A stretch of 64,000 bases of DNA, from assembly GCF_013307435.2 (NCBI RefSeq), contig NZ_CP102845.1, forward strand, positions 1,922,001-1,986,000. The letters are read 5' to 3'. Under the pieces are notes generated by a model. The model had not been told where the DNA came from. It ran no database searches and worked only from the letters and a program-made list of their open reading frames with translations. Below, one piece after another: positions 17,175 to 37,248 of the stretch (its first letter is position 1; every line of letters begins with the position of its first letter). Origin of the DNA: Microvirga terrae (GTDB lineage: Bacteria; Pseudomonadota; Alphaproteobacteria; Rhizobiales; Beijerinckiaceae). A program made the position numbers and the translations under genes.

Positions 17175-17375
17175 ATGGCGAAGACGAACCCGTTCGATTT
17201 CATACAGCAGGTCCGCTCGGAAGCCGCGAAGGTGACCTGGCCGACGCGCAAGGAGACCATGATCACGACCGCTATGGTGTTCGTGATGGTGGTAGTGGCC
17301 AGCCTGTTCTTCCTGGTCGTCGATCAGGCGATCGGCTGGGGCGTTCGCTCGGTGATCCTTGGGCTTGGCGGTTAA
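17175..17375 (+). CDS. secE: Preprotein translocase subunit SecE
   Basis: This 66-residue protein has the short one-helix SecE form: the amphipathic FIQQVRSEAAKVTWPTRKET stretch with the signature TWP, then a single membrane helix (TTAMVFVMVVVASLFFLVVD). It clamps SecY in the inner-membrane translocon. ATG 17175 gives the canonical MAKTNPFDFI start; in-frame upstream ATGs at 17121 and 17061 would add tails not usual for the family. Its ribosome site is poorly spaced (AAGGAA adjoining the ATG). nusG follows after 12 bases. Confidence 0.92.
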   Translation: MAKTNPFDFIQQVRSEAAKVTWPTRKETMITTAMVFVMVVVASLFFLVVDQAIGWGVRSVILGLGG

Positions 17376-17387
17376 GAGGCGCATGCA

Positions 17388-17921
17388 ATGACGAAGCGTT
17401 GGTACATCGTCCACGCCTATTCCAACTTCGAGAACAAGGTCGCCCAGTCGATCAAGGACCAGGCGGCGCAGCGCGGGCTTGAGGACAAGTTCGACGAGGT
17501 CATGGTCCCGACCGAGAAGGTCGTCGAGGTGCGCCGCGGCCGCAAGGTCGACACCGAGCGCAAGTTCTTCCCGGGCTACGTGCTGGTGAAGTGCGATCTC
17601 ACGGACGAGGTCTACCACCTCATCAAGAATACCCCCAAGGTCACGGGCTTCCTGGGCGCCGACAAGTCCAAGCCTGTTCCGATCCCGGACCGCGAGGCCG
17701 AGCGGATCAAGGGCCAGGTGGCCGAAGGTGTCGAACACCCGAAGCCGTCCGTCAGCTTCGAGGTCGGCGAGCAGGTGCGCGTCTCCGACGGTCCGTTTGC
17801 CTCCTTCAACGGCGTCGTCGAAGAAGTCGACCATTCCCGGGCCCGCCTCAAGGTGGCGGTCTCCATCTTCGGCCGCGCTACCCCGGTCGAACTCGAATAC
17901 GGCCAGGTCGAAAAGATCTGA
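17388..17921 (+). CDS. nusG: Transcription termination/antitermination factor NusG
   Basis: This 177-residue protein has the NGN domain ([40 protein letters not shown]) and the C-terminal KOW domain ([22 protein letters not shown]). It binds RNA polymerase, limits pausing, and couples to Rho or ribosomal S10. It lies in the secE-nusG pair before rplKA. Length and motifs are normal. Confidence 0.96.
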   Translation: MTKRWYIVHAYSNFENKVAQSIKDQAAQRGLEDKFDEVMVPTEKVVEVRRGRKVDTERKFFPGYVLVKCDLTDEVYHLIKNTPKVTGFLGADKSKPVPIPDREAERIKGQVAEGVEHPKPSVSFEVGEQVRVSDGPFASFNGVVEEVDHSRARLKVAVSIFGRATPVELEYGQVEKI

Positions 17922-17929
17922 CTGGACGG

Positions 17930-17977
17930 AAGCGGCGCCCGAGCGGTGCCGCTTTCCAGGCTCCCTGACAGGAGCCT
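17930..17977 (+). terminator. Double stem-loop between nusG and rplK
   Basis: A 10-bp stem (17930-17939 with 17945-17954, loop CGAGC, one G-T pair) is followed three bases later by a 7-bp stem (AGGCTCC 17958-17964 with GGAGCCT 17971-17977). They start nine bases past the nusG stop. They may attenuate transcription into rplKA or serve as a processing point; the L11/L1 autoregulatory site could also lie in this leader. Confidence 0.5.
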
Positions 17978-18091
17978 TCATCCGCGGGAGGTCTGCCCGG
18001 TCGCCAGCCGGGGCGAACAGGCTGCACCGCGATCTGCAACTGCCATTCCGCTCGGTTGGCGCCGGGCGGTTGGTCCATTGGGAGCAGTCCT

Positions 18092-18520
18092 ATGGCAAAG
18101 AAAATCTCGGGCTACGTTAAGCTTCAAGTGCCCGCAGGCGCAGCTAACCCGTCGCCGCCGATCGGTCCGGCGCTCGGTCAGCGCGGCCTGAACATCATGG
18201 AATTCTGCAAGGCCTTCAACGCGAAGACCTCGCAGATGGAGAAGGGCACCCCGATCCCGGTGATCATCACCGCGTACCAGGATCGTTCCTTCACCTTCGA
18301 GATGAAGCAGCCCCCGGTCTCGTATTGGCTCAAGAAGGCCGCGAAGATCGACAAGGGTTCGCAGACCCCCGGCAAGGGCGGCAATGTCGGCCGCGTGACC
18401 CGCGACCAGATCCGCGAGATCGCCGAGAAGAAGATGGTCGATCTCAACTGCGACACCGTTGAATCCGCCATGGCCATGATCGAGGGCTCCGCGCGCTCGA
18501 TGGGCATGGAAGTGGCGTAA
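18092..18520 (+). CDS. rplK: 50S ribosomal protein L11
   Basis: This 142-residue protein carries the L11 signature [18 protein letters not shown] in the N-terminal domain and the RNA-binding C-terminal domain ([19 protein letters not shown]). L11 sits in the GTPase-associated centre with L10/L12 and is needed for RelA activation. ATG 18092 gives the standard [16 protein letters not shown] start. rplA follows after 10 bases with a GGAGGG ribosome site. Confidence 0.97.
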   Translation: MAKKISGYVKLQVPAGAANPSPPIGPALGQRGLNIMEFCKAFNAKTSQMEKGTPIPVIITAYQDRSFTFEMKQPPVSYWLKKAAKIDKGSQTPGKGGNVGRVTRDQIREIAEKKMVDLNCDTVESAMAMIEGSARSMGMEVA

Positions 18521-18530
18521 GGAGGGCATG

Positions 18531-19232
<702 letters not shown>

Positions 19233-19258
19233 ACAAGCCCATCCCCATGAAAACTGAG

Positions 19259-19286
19259 AAAGCCCGGCCGTTGCGCCGGGCTTTTT
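19259..19286 (+). terminator. Rho-independent terminator after rplA
   Basis: A perfect 10-bp stem (AAAGCCCGGC/GCCGGGCTTT, 6-base loop) ends in a TTTTT run. It ends the secE-nusG-rplKA transcript. Confidence 0.9.
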
Positions 19287-19414
19287 CGTTTCCGAGTCCC
19301 TTTCAGGTCCATCTTCGTGCAAAAAACACCCGGTGGGATGTCGATCAGGCCGGTGTCCGTTCGTCGTACGGGCAGGAGAGCCTGTACGGCCTCCCCAATC
19401 AAGGAGACGAGACG

Positions 19415-19837
19415 ATGCGCGTGATGGTGATGGTGAAGGCCACCGAGGACAGCGAAGCGGGCGTGATGCCGACGACCGAACTCTTCGAGGCTATGGGGCG
19501 ATTCAACGAAGAGCTGGTCAAAGCCGGGATTCTCCTGGCCGGCGACGGGCTCAAGCCGTCATCGCAGGGCAAGCGGGTCGCTTTCGACGGCCCGAGCCGC
19601 ACCGTCATCGACGGGCCCTTCGCCGAAACCCGCGAACTGGTCGCCGGCTTCTGGGTCTGGGAGGTCAAGGACATGGCCGAGGCGGTCGAGTGGGTGAAGC
19701 GCTGCCCAAACCCGATGTTCGGCCCGAGCGAGATCGAGATCCGGCCGTTCTACGAGATGGCCGATTTCGGCGATGTCGTGACCCCGGACATCGCCGAGCG
19801 GGACAAGCAGCTCCGTGCGAAGACCCCAGGGATGTGA
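19415..19837 (+). CDS. YCII-related DGPF-domain protein
   Basis: This 140-residue protein belongs to the YCII/DGPF family. It starts MRVMVMVKATEDSEAGV, has the name-giving VIDGPFAETRELVAGFW segment, and ends with the WVKRCPNP...EIEIRPFYEM motif. The fold is a ferredoxin-like dimer; members are often encoded beside ECF42-type sigma factors, exactly as here. The biochemical role is not established. ATG 19415 has AAGGAG upstream at normal distance. It is inserted with its sigma factor between rplKA and rplJL. Confidence 0.9.
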   Translation: MRVMVMVKATEDSEAGVMPTTELFEAMGRFNEELVKAGILLAGDGLKPSSQGKRVAFDGPSRTVIDGPFAETRELVAGFWVWEVKDMAEAVEWVKRCPNPMFGPSEIEIRPFYEMADFGDVVTPDIAERDKQLRAKTPGM

Positions 19838-19885
19838 GCCCGTCAATGATCGGCCCGGACGTCCAGCGGCCACTTGAGTGAAGCC

Positions 19886-21154
19886 ATGACGGCCGCCGAT
19901 ATCCGCCGGGCGATCGAGGCGATCTTCCGGATCGAGCGGGCCAGGATCATCGCGGTCCTGGCCCGGATGCTGCGCGACGTGGAGCTCGCCGAGGAGTTGG
20001 CGCAGGATGCCTTCGTGACGGCCCTGTCCGAATGGCCGAAAGCCGGCGTTCCGGCCAATCCCGGTGCCTGGCTGACCGCCGCGGCCAAGCGTCGGGCCAT
20101 CGACCGGCTGCGGCGTGACCGGATGCTGGTCCGCAAGCACGCGGAGATCGGCCGTGATCTGTCGGAACCGGACGGGGCCGGCATGGAGGCGCTCGAGGCC
20201 GCCATGGACGACGATATCGGGGACGAGCTTCTGGGCCTGATCTTCGCAGCCTGCCATCCGGTTCTGTCTCCCGACGCCCGGGCGGCCCTGACCCTGCGCC
20301 TGATCGGCGGGCTGACCACGGAGGAAATCGCCCGCGCCTATCTTGCGAGCGAGGCCGCTGTCGCTCAGCGCATCGTTCGGGCGAAGAATGCGCTCGGCGC
20401 GGCTGGCCTCTCCTTCGAGGTGCCGCGGGGCAGGGAGCGGCAGGAGCGTCTCGGATCGGTCCTCGAGGTCGTGTACCTGATCTTCAACGAGGGCTATGCG
20501 GCCACGTCCGGGCCCGATCTCACCCGTCCGACCCTCTGCGTCGAGGGTCAGCGCCTGGGCCGCATCCTGGCCGGCCTGGCACCCGACGAGCCGGAGGTCT
20601 TCGGCCTTCTGGCGCTCATGGAGATCCAGGCCTCGCGCCTGTCGGCCCGCCTCCACCCGGACGGCATGCCGATCCCCCTGACCGAGCAGAACCGTGCCCG
20701 CTGGGACCGGCTCCTGATCGGCCGGGGCCTGGCCGCCCTCGACCGTGCCCGGGCGCTGGGCGGCGCAAACGGACCTTATGCCCTTCAGGCCGCGCTCGCC
20801 GCCTGTCACGCTCGGGCGAACCGGGCGGAGGAGACCGACTGGCGCAGGATCGCCGGCCTGTACGACGACCTCCGCGCTGTGATGCCCTCGCCGGTGGTCG
20901 ATCTCAACCGGGCGGTGGCTCACAGCATGGCGTTCGGCCCGGAGGCCGGCCTGACGCTGTTGGACCGGATCGATCCCGCCGCCTTGCCCCGCTATGCCCC
21001 GCTGCCCGCGGCAAGGGGCGATTTCCTGCTCCGGGCCGGCCGGGCGGCCGAAGCCAGGGTTCAGTTCGAACTCGCGGCGTCGCTGAGCGGTAACGAGCGG
21101 GAGAGAGCCTTTCTCCTTGGACGGGCAGTCATCTGCCGGGCGAGGGAGGGCTGA
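19886..21154 (+). CDS. ECF42-type RNA polymerase sigma factor with C-terminal TPR-like domain
   Basis: This protein of ~422 residues has sigma region 2 (~8-80, ARIIAVLARMLRDVELAEEL, then GAWLTAAAKRRAIDRLRR), sigma region 4 (~110-170, LTLRLIGGLTTEEIARAYLA) and a ~240-residue helical C-terminal extension (NEGYAATSGPDL, ...QAALAACHARA, VDLNRAVAHSMA). That extension is typical of ECF42, where it replaces a classical anti-sigma factor in control. The upstream DGPF gene is the usual partner and probable target. I chose ATG 19886; a TTG at 19874 is possible, and neither has a good ribosome site. Confidence 0.9.
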   Translation: MTAADIRRAIEAIFRIERARIIAVLARMLRDVELAEELAQDAFVTALSEWPKAGVPANPGAWLTAAAKRRAIDRLRRDRMLVRKHAEIGRDLSEPDGAGMEALEAAMDDDIGDELLGLIFAACHPVLSPDARAALTLRLIGGLTTEEIARAYLASEAAVAQRIVRAKNALGAAGLSFEVPRGRERQERLGSVLEVVYLIFNEGYAATSGPDLTRPTLCVEGQRLGRILAGLAPDEPEVFGLLALMEIQASRLSARLHPDGMPIPLTEQNRARWDRLLIGRGLAALDRARALGGANGPYALQAALAACHARANRAEETDWRRIAGLYDDLRAVMPSPVVDLNRAVAHSMAFGPEAGLTLLDRIDPAALPRYAPLPAARGDFLLRAGRAAEARVQFELAASLSGNERERAFLLGRAVICRAREG

Positions 21155-21743
21155 GCGATCTGCCGCGGATGGCAAGCAACCGCCGGTGCTGGAAGGCTGC
21201 GGCCCTGGCGACCCCTTGAAAGGGCAGCCGGCCGCCATCACATTGTTGCACATGGAAGCGTTCAGGCGGGCATTCCGGCTCTGCCGAGATGACGCAACGT
21301 CAATTAGTTCCCCGAGGCGGGAAATTTCCTCTTGGCAAATGCTTCAAAAAGGCTTAATAGAACGCGTTGAGTTTCCAACATAGGCCGAGGCTCGCTTTTG
21401 CGCGGGCTTCTGGCTGCGAATCCGTCCCGGAGACGGGGCGGTGACAAGCCGGCGAGCCAAAGGGTGACCTTTGGCGCGTTCCGGCTATGTCCTGTCCGAG
21501 ACTGCAGGTGCCGGCTTGCCGGTTTAATTCGAAAGGGCCTGCATAGACGGGGAAGCCGAGTTTGACACCTGTTCAACGCAGGTGAAGAGAGTCGGTTCGA
21601 ACCATCTCACCCGGTGCGCCGCCAGGCGTCATTTGGGGGACAGGGCTTGCGAGAGCGTCGTTCAGGGATGCCCTCGGATGCAAGTCCGGGCCTTGAACGG
21701 CAAATGCAACCGGCGGACATATCCGCCAACCGGAGAGAGCCCA
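21155..21743 (+). promoter_or_regulatory. Structured leader upstream of rplJ (L10 leader region)
   Basis: No gene is visible in these ~590 bases. Weak promoter-like boxes TTGGCA (21332-21337) and TTAATA (21354-21359) have a 16-base spacer. Downstream are perfect hairpins: GCCAAAGG-GTGA-CCTTTGGC at 21456-21475 and CACCTG-TTCAACG-CAGGTG at 21566-21584. In known bacteria, L10 (with L12) binds such a leader to repress rplJL-rpoBC translation. Position and folding fit that role; I did not match the binding motif base by base. Confidence 0.5.
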
Positions 21744-22262
21744 GTGGAAAGAGCAGCAAAGCGCGAGCTCGTCTCGACTCTCAACGACGTGTTTAACACC
21801 ACGAGCGTTGTCGTCGTCGCCCACTATGCTGGTCTCACGGTCGCCGACATGCAGAAGCTGCGCGCGCAGATGAAGCAGGCCGGCGCCACCGTGAAGGTCG
21901 CAAAAAACAGCCTCGCCAAAATCGCTCTCGAAGGCAAGGACGTCGCGTCCATCTCGGGCCTCATGAAAGGTCCGACCCTGATCGCTTACTCGAGCGATCC
22001 GGTCGCGGCGCCCAAGGTCGCTGTTGATTTCGCCAAGGCTAACGAAAAACTCGTGATCCTCGGCGGCGCAATGGGAACGACCGCCCTGAACGTGGACGGA
22101 GTGAAGGCGCTTGCCACTCTGCCGTCCCTCGATGAACTGCGCGGCAAGTTGGTCGGCCTCATCCAGGCCCCGGCCACCAAGATCGCTCAGCTCAGCACTG
22201 CGCCGGCGGCGAAGCTCGCCCGCGTGTTCGGGGCCTATGCCAAAACAGGCGAAGCGGCGTGA
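21744..22262 (+). CDS. rplJ: 50S ribosomal protein L10
   Basis: This 172-residue protein builds the ribosomal stalk base and anchors L12 dimers through its C-terminal helix. Family features are [17 protein letters not shown] at the start, [18 protein letters not shown], and [15 protein letters not shown]. The start is GTG 21744, preceded by GGAGAG; the upstream ATG at 21582 lies in the structured leader and is unlikely. rplL follows after 53 bases. Confidence 0.95.
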   Translation: MERAAKRELVSTLNDVFNTTSVVVVAHYAGLTVADMQKLRAQMKQAGATVKVAKNSLAKIALEGKDVASISGLMKGPTLIAYSSDPVAAPKVAVDFAKANEKLVILGGAMGTTALNVDGVKALATLPSLDELRGKLVGLIQAPATKIAQLSTAPAAKLARVFGAYAKTGEAA

Positions 22263-22315
22263 GGCCGTAACCTCAACCATCAAACCGTTCGAACTGAACT
22301 TTAAGGAACTAAGAA

Positions 22316-22696
22316 ATGGCTGATCTTGCCAAGCTCGTTGACGATCTGTCGTCGCTGACCGTTCTCGAGGCCGCCGAGCTCTCGAAGATGCTCGAAGAGA
22401 AGTGGGGCGTCTCCGCTGCCGCGGCTGTTGCCGTTGCGGCCGCTCCGGGCGCCGGTGGCGCTGGCGCTGCTCCGGCCGAAGAGCAGACCGAGTTCACGGT
22501 CGTCCTGGCTGCTGCCGGCGACAAGAAGATCGAGGTCATCAAGGAAGTCCGTGGCATCACGGGCCTGGGCCTGAAGGAAGCTAAGGACCTCGTCGAAGGT
22601 GCGCCGAAGCCTGTCAAGGAAGGCGCTTCCAAGGACGAAGCCGAGAAGATCAAGGCGACCCTCGAGAAGGTCGGCGCCAAGGTCGAGCTTAAGTAA
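22316..22696 (+). CDS. rplL: 50S ribosomal protein L7/L12
   Basis: This 126-residue acidic protein has an N-terminal dimerisation helix pair ([21 protein letters not shown]), an Ala/Gly/Pro-rich flexible hinge (~38-60) and the C-terminal factor-binding domain ([20 protein letters not shown]). Several copies per ribosome recruit translation GTPases. It is normal in length and lies between rplJ and rpoB. Confidence 0.97.
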   Translation: MADLAKLVDDLSSLTVLEAAELSKMLEEKWGVSAAAAVAVAAAPGAGGAGAAPAEEQTEFTVVLAAAGDKKIEVIKEVRGITGLGLKEAKDLVEGAPKPVKEGASKDEAEKIKATLEKVGAKVELK

Positions 22697-22751
22697 TTTT
22701 GCGGCCCTTCAGGGCTGCAGGGTTACCCCCGAGAAATCGGGCTCAAAAACA

Positions 22752-22782
22752 CACGGTCCCAAGCAATTTCGCTTGGGGCCGT
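22752..22782 (+). terminator. Stem-loop after rplL (possible attenuator)
   Basis: The arms ACGGTCCCAAGC and GCTTGGGGCCGT pair over ~12 bp (one G-T pair) around the loop AATTTC, 60 bases after rplL. No T-run follows, so partial termination or processing is more likely than complete termination. A smaller stem CCCGA-GAAA-TCGGG precedes it, and GGGCTCG-CCG-CGAGCCC (22827-22843) follows. Confidence 0.45.
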
Positions 22783-22877
22783 TGTGTCGTCAAAGAGGCC
22801 AAGCTTCGGTGACGGCATTTTTGGAAGGGCTCGCCGCGAGCCCGGATTGGTTCGAAAAACCGGCGCTTTTGGCCGGG

Positions 22878-22921
22878 CGGCTAATCGAGAAGCCTGACCC
22901 ACCGGGGTTCTCGATTAGCCG
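22878..22921 (+). promoter_or_regulatory. Long perfect hairpin in the rplL-rpoB gap
   Basis: GGCTAATCGAGAA (22879-22891) and TTCTCGATTAGCC (22908-22920) are perfect 13-bp complements, extended by one C-G pair at 22878/22921, with a 16-base loop. It ends 21 bases before the rpoB start. In Escherichia coli the same gap carries an RNase III processing site and attenuator; this hairpin may do the same job. Function is inferred from position. Confidence 0.55.
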
Positions 22922-22942
22922 TGTATGAGGAACGAGGTCCAG

Positions 22943-27073
<4,131 letters not shown>

Positions 27074-27183
27074 GCGCCTCCGGCGCATCAAGTTTGACGT
27101 TCGGCCGCGGCTTTCCTGCCGCGGCCCCATGCAATTGCCGGTGAGGGTGCTTATGTAAGCGCCCTTCAGCCCAGGAGACGGCG

Positions 27184-31359
<4,176 letters not shown>

Positions 31360-31384
31360 GGCTGCAGAGCTTCGGTACGACTGG

Positions 31385-31409
31385 AAAGGCCGCCTCCGGG
31401 CGGCCTTTT
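31385..31409 (+). terminator. Rho-independent terminator after rpoC
   Basis: AAAGGCCGCC/GGCGGCCTTT with a TCCG tetraloop is followed by a T-run; it lies 25 bases after the rpoC stop. Confidence 0.9.
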
Positions 31410-31895
31410 CGTGTCCGGCAGGGGCGAGGCGGAACGGCTGCCAAGCTTGGCGGCTTCCGCGGGGCCGAGCCCACCCGACCCTTGCACCCGCCGTCCCCGC
31501 TCCCACATACAAGTGAAGCCCGGCGACAAGCCTCCCGGTCGGTTCCTTTCCGATTGGTTAGCGGAAACCAGTTGACTTTCCGCGACTCGGACGCTAGAGA
31601 GACCGGACTTTCCGGCTGGCCGTAGGTTTTCGCCAGTCGAAGCGCCTAGCTTCGACCGATGCGACCTAAACGCTGCCGAACTCAACCTTGACTGACACAT
31701 GTCAGATTTAGGGCACGACCGCGGTGACGAAAATCGTGGTCCTCTGCAATCGCACCGCGCCAGGGGCTTACCCGAGTCAATGGCGTGGCTTCGCTTTGTG
31801 CAACCCAAAAGGTCCGCAGAAGCGGGGCGCAGCGTTCAACCGTTGAAGACACTCAGAAGGCCACCGGGTCGGTGGCTGGCGAAAGAGGGCACAGG
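31410..31895 (+). other. rpsL upstream region, no gene seen
   Basis: These ~490 bases hold no credible gene. A promoter candidate lies at 31572-31600. Further down, at 31689-31702, CTGAC-ACAT-GTCAG forms a small hairpin. The rest should be the 5' leader of the str operon. Confidence 0.45.
31572..31600 (+). promoter_or_regulatory. Candidate str operon promoter
   Basis: TTGACT (31572-31577), a 17-base spacer and TAGAGA (31595-31600) resemble a housekeeping promoter ~295 bases upstream of rpsL. The long leader this implies could carry regulatory sites. Confidence 0.45.
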
Positions 31896-32267
31896 ATGCC
31901 AACGATCTCTCAGCTGATCCGCAAGCCGCGGACGGCGCAAAAGAGCCGGAACAAGGTCCCCGCGCTTGAGGCCTGCCCGCAGAAGCGTGGCGTGTGCACG
32001 CGCGTTTACACGACGACCCCGAAGAAGCCGAACTCGGCTCTGCGTAAGGTCGCCAAGGTTCGTCTGACGAACGGGTTCGAAGTCATCGGGTACATCCCGG
32101 GTGAAGGTCACAACCTTCAGGAGCACTCCGTGGTCATGATCCGCGGCGGCCGCGTGAAGGACCTTCCGGGTGTCCGTTATCACATCCTCCGCGGTGTTCT
32201 CGACACCCAGGGCGTGAAGAATCGTAAGCAGCGTCGTTCGAAGTACGGCGCGAAGCGGCCGAAGTAA
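31896..32267 (+). CDS. rpsL: 30S ribosomal protein S12
   Basis: This 123-residue protein is in the ribosomal decoding centre. The conserved [20 protein letters not shown] and [20 protein letters not shown] are present, with Lys43 and Lys88 in their streptomycin-sensitive state and Asp89 (the RimO methylthiolation site) retained. ATG 31896 gives the standard [12 protein letters not shown] start; the longer frame from 31785 is leader sequence. First gene of the str cluster. Confidence 0.97.
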   Translation: MPTISQLIRKPRTAQKSRNKVPALEACPQKRGVCTRVYTTTPKKPNSALRKVAKVRLTNGFEVIGYIPGEGHNLQEHSVVMIRGGRVKDLPGVRYHILRGVLDTQGVKNRKQRRSKYGAKRPK

Positions 32268-32285
32268 GCCGTCAACCGTTATTGA

Positions 32286-32765
<480 letters not shown>

Positions 32766-32784
32766 CGGCCCGAGGAGCTGAGCG

Positions 32785-34860
32785 ATGCCCCGCACGCACG
32801 CGATTGAGGACTACCGCAATTTCGGCATCATGGCCCACATTGATGCCGGCAAGACCACTACGACCGAGCGCATCCTGTACTACACTGGTAAGTCCCACAA
32901 GATCGGTGAAGTGCACGAGGGTGCCGCCACCATGGACTGGATGGAGCAGGAGCAGGAGCGTGGCATCACGATCACATCCGCTGCCACCACCTGCTTCTGG
33001 AACGACAAGCGCCTGAACATCATCGACACCCCCGGCCACGTCGACTTCACCATCGAAGTCGAGCGTTCGCTGCGCGTGCTCGACGGCGCCGTCTGCGTTC
33101 TCGACGGCAACCAGGGCGTCGAGCCCCAGACCGAGACCGTCTGGCGCCAGGCCGACAAGTACGACGTGCCCCGCATCGTGTTCGTCAACAAGATGGACAA
33201 GACCGGCGCCGACTTCTTCAAGTGCGTGGCCGACATCATCGACCGCGTGGCCGGCAAGCCCGTCTGCCTTCAGCTGCCGATCGGCGCCGAGAGCAACTTC
33301 CAGGGCGTGATCGACCTCATCAAGATGAAGGCGATCGTCTGGAACGGCGAGGCTCTGGGCGCTTCCTTCAGCGAGGAAGAGATCCCGGCCGACCTGAAGG
33401 ACCAGGCTGTCGAGTATCGCGGCAAGCTGATCGAAGCTGCCGTCGAGATGGACGACGAGGCCATGATGGCTTACCTGGACGGCCAGGAGCCGGACGACGC
33501 GACCCTGCGCCGCCTGGTTCGTACCGCCGTGCAGCGCCGCGCGTTCCACCCGGTCCTGTGCGGATCGGCGTTCAAGAACAAGGGCGTTCAGCCGCTCCTC
33601 GACGCCGTCGTCGACTTCCTGCCGTCCCCCGTCGATCGTGGCGAGGTCGAAGGCATCGACTTCAAGACGGAAGAAGAGACCGTCCGCAAGCCGTCCGACC
33701 AGGACCCCTTCGCCATGCTCGCCTTCAAGATCATGGACGATCCCTTCGTGGGCACGATCACCTTCTGCCGCGTGTACTCGGGCAAGGTCGAGGCCGGTTC
33801 CTCGATCCTGAACTCGACCCGCGACAAGAAGGAGCGCGTCGGCCGCATGCTGCTCATGCATGCGAACAACCGCGAGGACATCAAGGAAGCTTATGCCGGC
33901 GACATCGTCGCCCTGGCCGGCCTCAAGGACGTCCGCACCGGCGACACGCTCTGCGATCCGATCAAGGCCGTGATCCTCGAGCGCATGGAGTTCCCGGAGC
34001 CGGTGATCGAGATCGCCATCGAGCCGAAGTCGAAGGCCGACCAGGAAAAGCTGGGCCTGGCACTCTCGAAGCTGGCTGCCGAGGACCCGTCCTTCCGCGT
34101 CTCGACCGACCAGGAGTCCGGTCAGACGATCCTGAAGGGCATGGGCGAGCTTCACCTCGACATCAAGGTCGATATTCTCCGTCGCACCTACAAGGTCGAT
34201 GCGAACATCGGCGCTCCGCAGGTGGCTTATCGTGAGACGATCACGAAGAAGGCCGAGATCGACTACACCCACAAGAAGCAGACCGGCGGTACCGGCCAGT
34301 TCGCTCGCGTGAAGCTGGTTGTCCAGCCGAACGATCAGGGTGCGGGCTTCTCCTTCGAGTCGAAGATCGTCGGCGGTGCGGTTCCGAAGGAATACATCCC
34401 GGGTGTCGAAAAGGGCCTCCAGTCGGTTGTCGGCGCTGGCGTGATCGCCGGCTTCCCGGTGGTTGACGTCAAGGTCGAGCTCATCGACGGCGCCTTCCAC
34501 GAAGTCGACTCGTCGGCCCTGGCCTTCGAAATCGCTTCTCGCGCCGCTCTCCGTGAGGCCCTCCAGAAGGGCGGATCGGTTCTGCTCGAGCCGGTGATGA
34601 AGGTCGAGGTCGTGACCCCCGAGGACTACACGGGTTCAGTCATCGGCGACCTCAACTCCCGTCGTGGCCAAATCCAGGGTCAGGACATGCGCGGCAACGC
34701 CGTGGTCATCAACGCGATGGTCCCGCTCGCCAACATGTTCGGCTACGTGAACACCCTGCGCTCCATGAGCCAGGGCCGGGCCAACTACACGATGCAGTTC
34801 GACCACTACGAGCAGGTGCCGTCGAACGTGGCTGCTGAGGTTCAGGCGAAGTACGCCTGA
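32785..34860 (+). CDS. fusA: Elongation factor G
   Basis: This 691-residue translocase GTPase has the P-loop [15 protein letters not shown], switch region [23 protein letters not shown] (G3) and NKMDKTGAD (G4). Domain IV holds the [13 protein letters not shown] stretch. It drives tRNA-mRNA translocation and ribosome recycling. The position rpsL-rpsG-fusA-tuf is the classical str order, and a tuf copy follows after 45 bases. Confidence 0.98.
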   Translation: MPRTHAIEDYRNFGIMAHIDAGKTTTTERILYYTGKSHKIGEVHEGAATMDWMEQEQERGITITSAATTCFWNDKRLNIIDTPGHVDFTIEVERSLRVLDGAVCVLDGNQGVEPQTETVWRQADKYDVPRIVFVNKMDKTGADFFKCVADIIDRVAGKPVCLQLPIGAESNFQGVIDLIKMKAIVWNGEALGASFSEEEIPADLKDQAVEYRGKLIEAAVEMDDEAMMAYLDGQEPDDATLRRLVRTAVQRRAFHPVLCGSAFKNKGVQPLLDAVVDFLPSPVDRGEVEGIDFKTEEETVRKPSDQDPFAMLAFKIMDDPFVGTITFCRVYSGKVEAGSSILNSTRDKKERVGRMLLMHANNREDIKEAYAGDIVALAGLKDVRTGDTLCDPIKAVILERMEFPEPVIEIAIEPKSKADQEKLGLALSKLAAEDPSFRVSTDQESGQTILKGMGELHLDIKVDILRRTYKVDANIGAPQVAYRETITKKAEIDYTHKKQTGGTGQFARVKLVVQPNDQGAGFSFESKIVGGAVPKEYIPGVEKGLQSVVGAGVIAGFPVVDVKVELIDGAFHEVDSSALAFEIASRAALREALQKGGSVLLEPVMKVEVVTPEDYTGSVIGDLNSRRGQIQGQDMRGNAVVINAMVPLANMFGYVNTLRSMSQGRANYTMQFDHYEQVPSNVAAEVQAKYA

Positions 34861-34905
34861 ACCCACTAAGCGAATATTTGAACGATCAAAGGAACGGGTG
34901 CCACG

Positions 34906-36096
<1,191 letters not shown>

Positions 36097-36115
36097 TTTT
36101 AGAGGATCAAAGGAC

Positions 36116-36141
36116 AGCGGCCGGGTTTCGGTCCGGCCGCT
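36116..36141 (+). terminator. Stem-loop between tuf copy 2 and rpsJ
   Basis: AGCGGCCGG and CCGGCCGCT form a perfect 9-bp stem with an 8-base loop, then TTCCCTTGTT. It may partly terminate the str transcript before the S10 genes. Confidence 0.55.
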
Positions 36142-36163
36142 TCCCTTGTTGAATGGATAAGCC

Positions 36164-36472
<309 letters not shown>

Positions 36473-36519
36473 GCCTTACGGCTTGGAGCCTTCGGTAGAC
36501 ACGCCGAGAGGATACGCAC

Positions 36520-37248
36520 ATGCGCTCAGGCGTCATTGCACAGAAAGTCGGGATGACCCGCATCTTCACGGATGCCGGCGAACATGTCCCGGTCACGGTT
36601 CTGAAGGTCGACAGCTGCCAGGTCGTCGCCCACCGGACCATGGAGAAGAACGGCTACACCGCGCTGCAGGTCGGCGTCGGCAAGGCCAAGGTCAAGAACG
36701 TTTCGAAGGCCGAGCGCGGCAGTTTCGCCGTGGCCCAGGTCGAGCCGAAGCGCAAGCTCGCGGAGTTCCGCGTGTCCGAGGATGCTGTCATCCCGGTCGG
36801 CGCCGAGATCACCGCTGATCACTTCATTGCCGGTCAGTTCGTGGACGTCACGGGCATCACCACCGGTAAGGGCTTCGCCGGCGGCATGAAGCGCTGGAAC
36901 TTCGGCGGACTGCGCGCCACGCACGGCGTGTCGGTCTCCCACCGGTCGATCGGTTCGACCGGCGGACGCCAGGATCCGGGCAAGACGTTCAAGAACAAGA
37001 AAATGCCGGGTCACCTGGGCGTCGAGCGCGTCACCACGCAGAACCTGCGTGTCGTGTCGACCGACGTCGAGCGCGGTCTGATCCTCGTCGAGGGCGCCGT
37101 TCCGGGCGTCGCCGGCGGCTGGATCTTCGTCCGCGACGCGGTGAAGCGCAAGCTGCCGAAGGAAGTGCCGATGCCCGGCGCGTTCCGCACCGGCAATGAG
37201 GCTGCGCCGGCCGCCCAGGCTGAGCAGGCCCAAGAGGAGAACGCGTGA
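36520..37248 (+). CDS. rplC: 50S ribosomal protein L3
   Basis: This 242-residue protein reaches the peptidyl-transferase centre. It shows the [20 protein letters not shown] start, [19 protein letters not shown], and the conserved [20 protein letters not shown] loop that includes the PrmB-methylated glutamine. A ~20-residue Ala/Glu-rich C-terminal tail is longer than in E. coli. Its TGA overlaps the rplD ATG by one base. Confidence 0.96.
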   Translation: MRSGVIAQKVGMTRIFTDAGEHVPVTVLKVDSCQVVAHRTMEKNGYTALQVGVGKAKVKNVSKAERGSFAVAQVEPKRKLAEFRVSEDAVIPVGAEITADHFIAGQFVDVTGITTGKGFAGGMKRWNFGGLRATHGVSVSHRSIGSTGGRQDPGKTFKNKKMPGHLGVERVTTQNLRVVSTDVERGLILVEGAVPGVAGGWIFVRDAVKRKLPKEVPMPGAFRTGNEAAPAAQAEQAQEENA

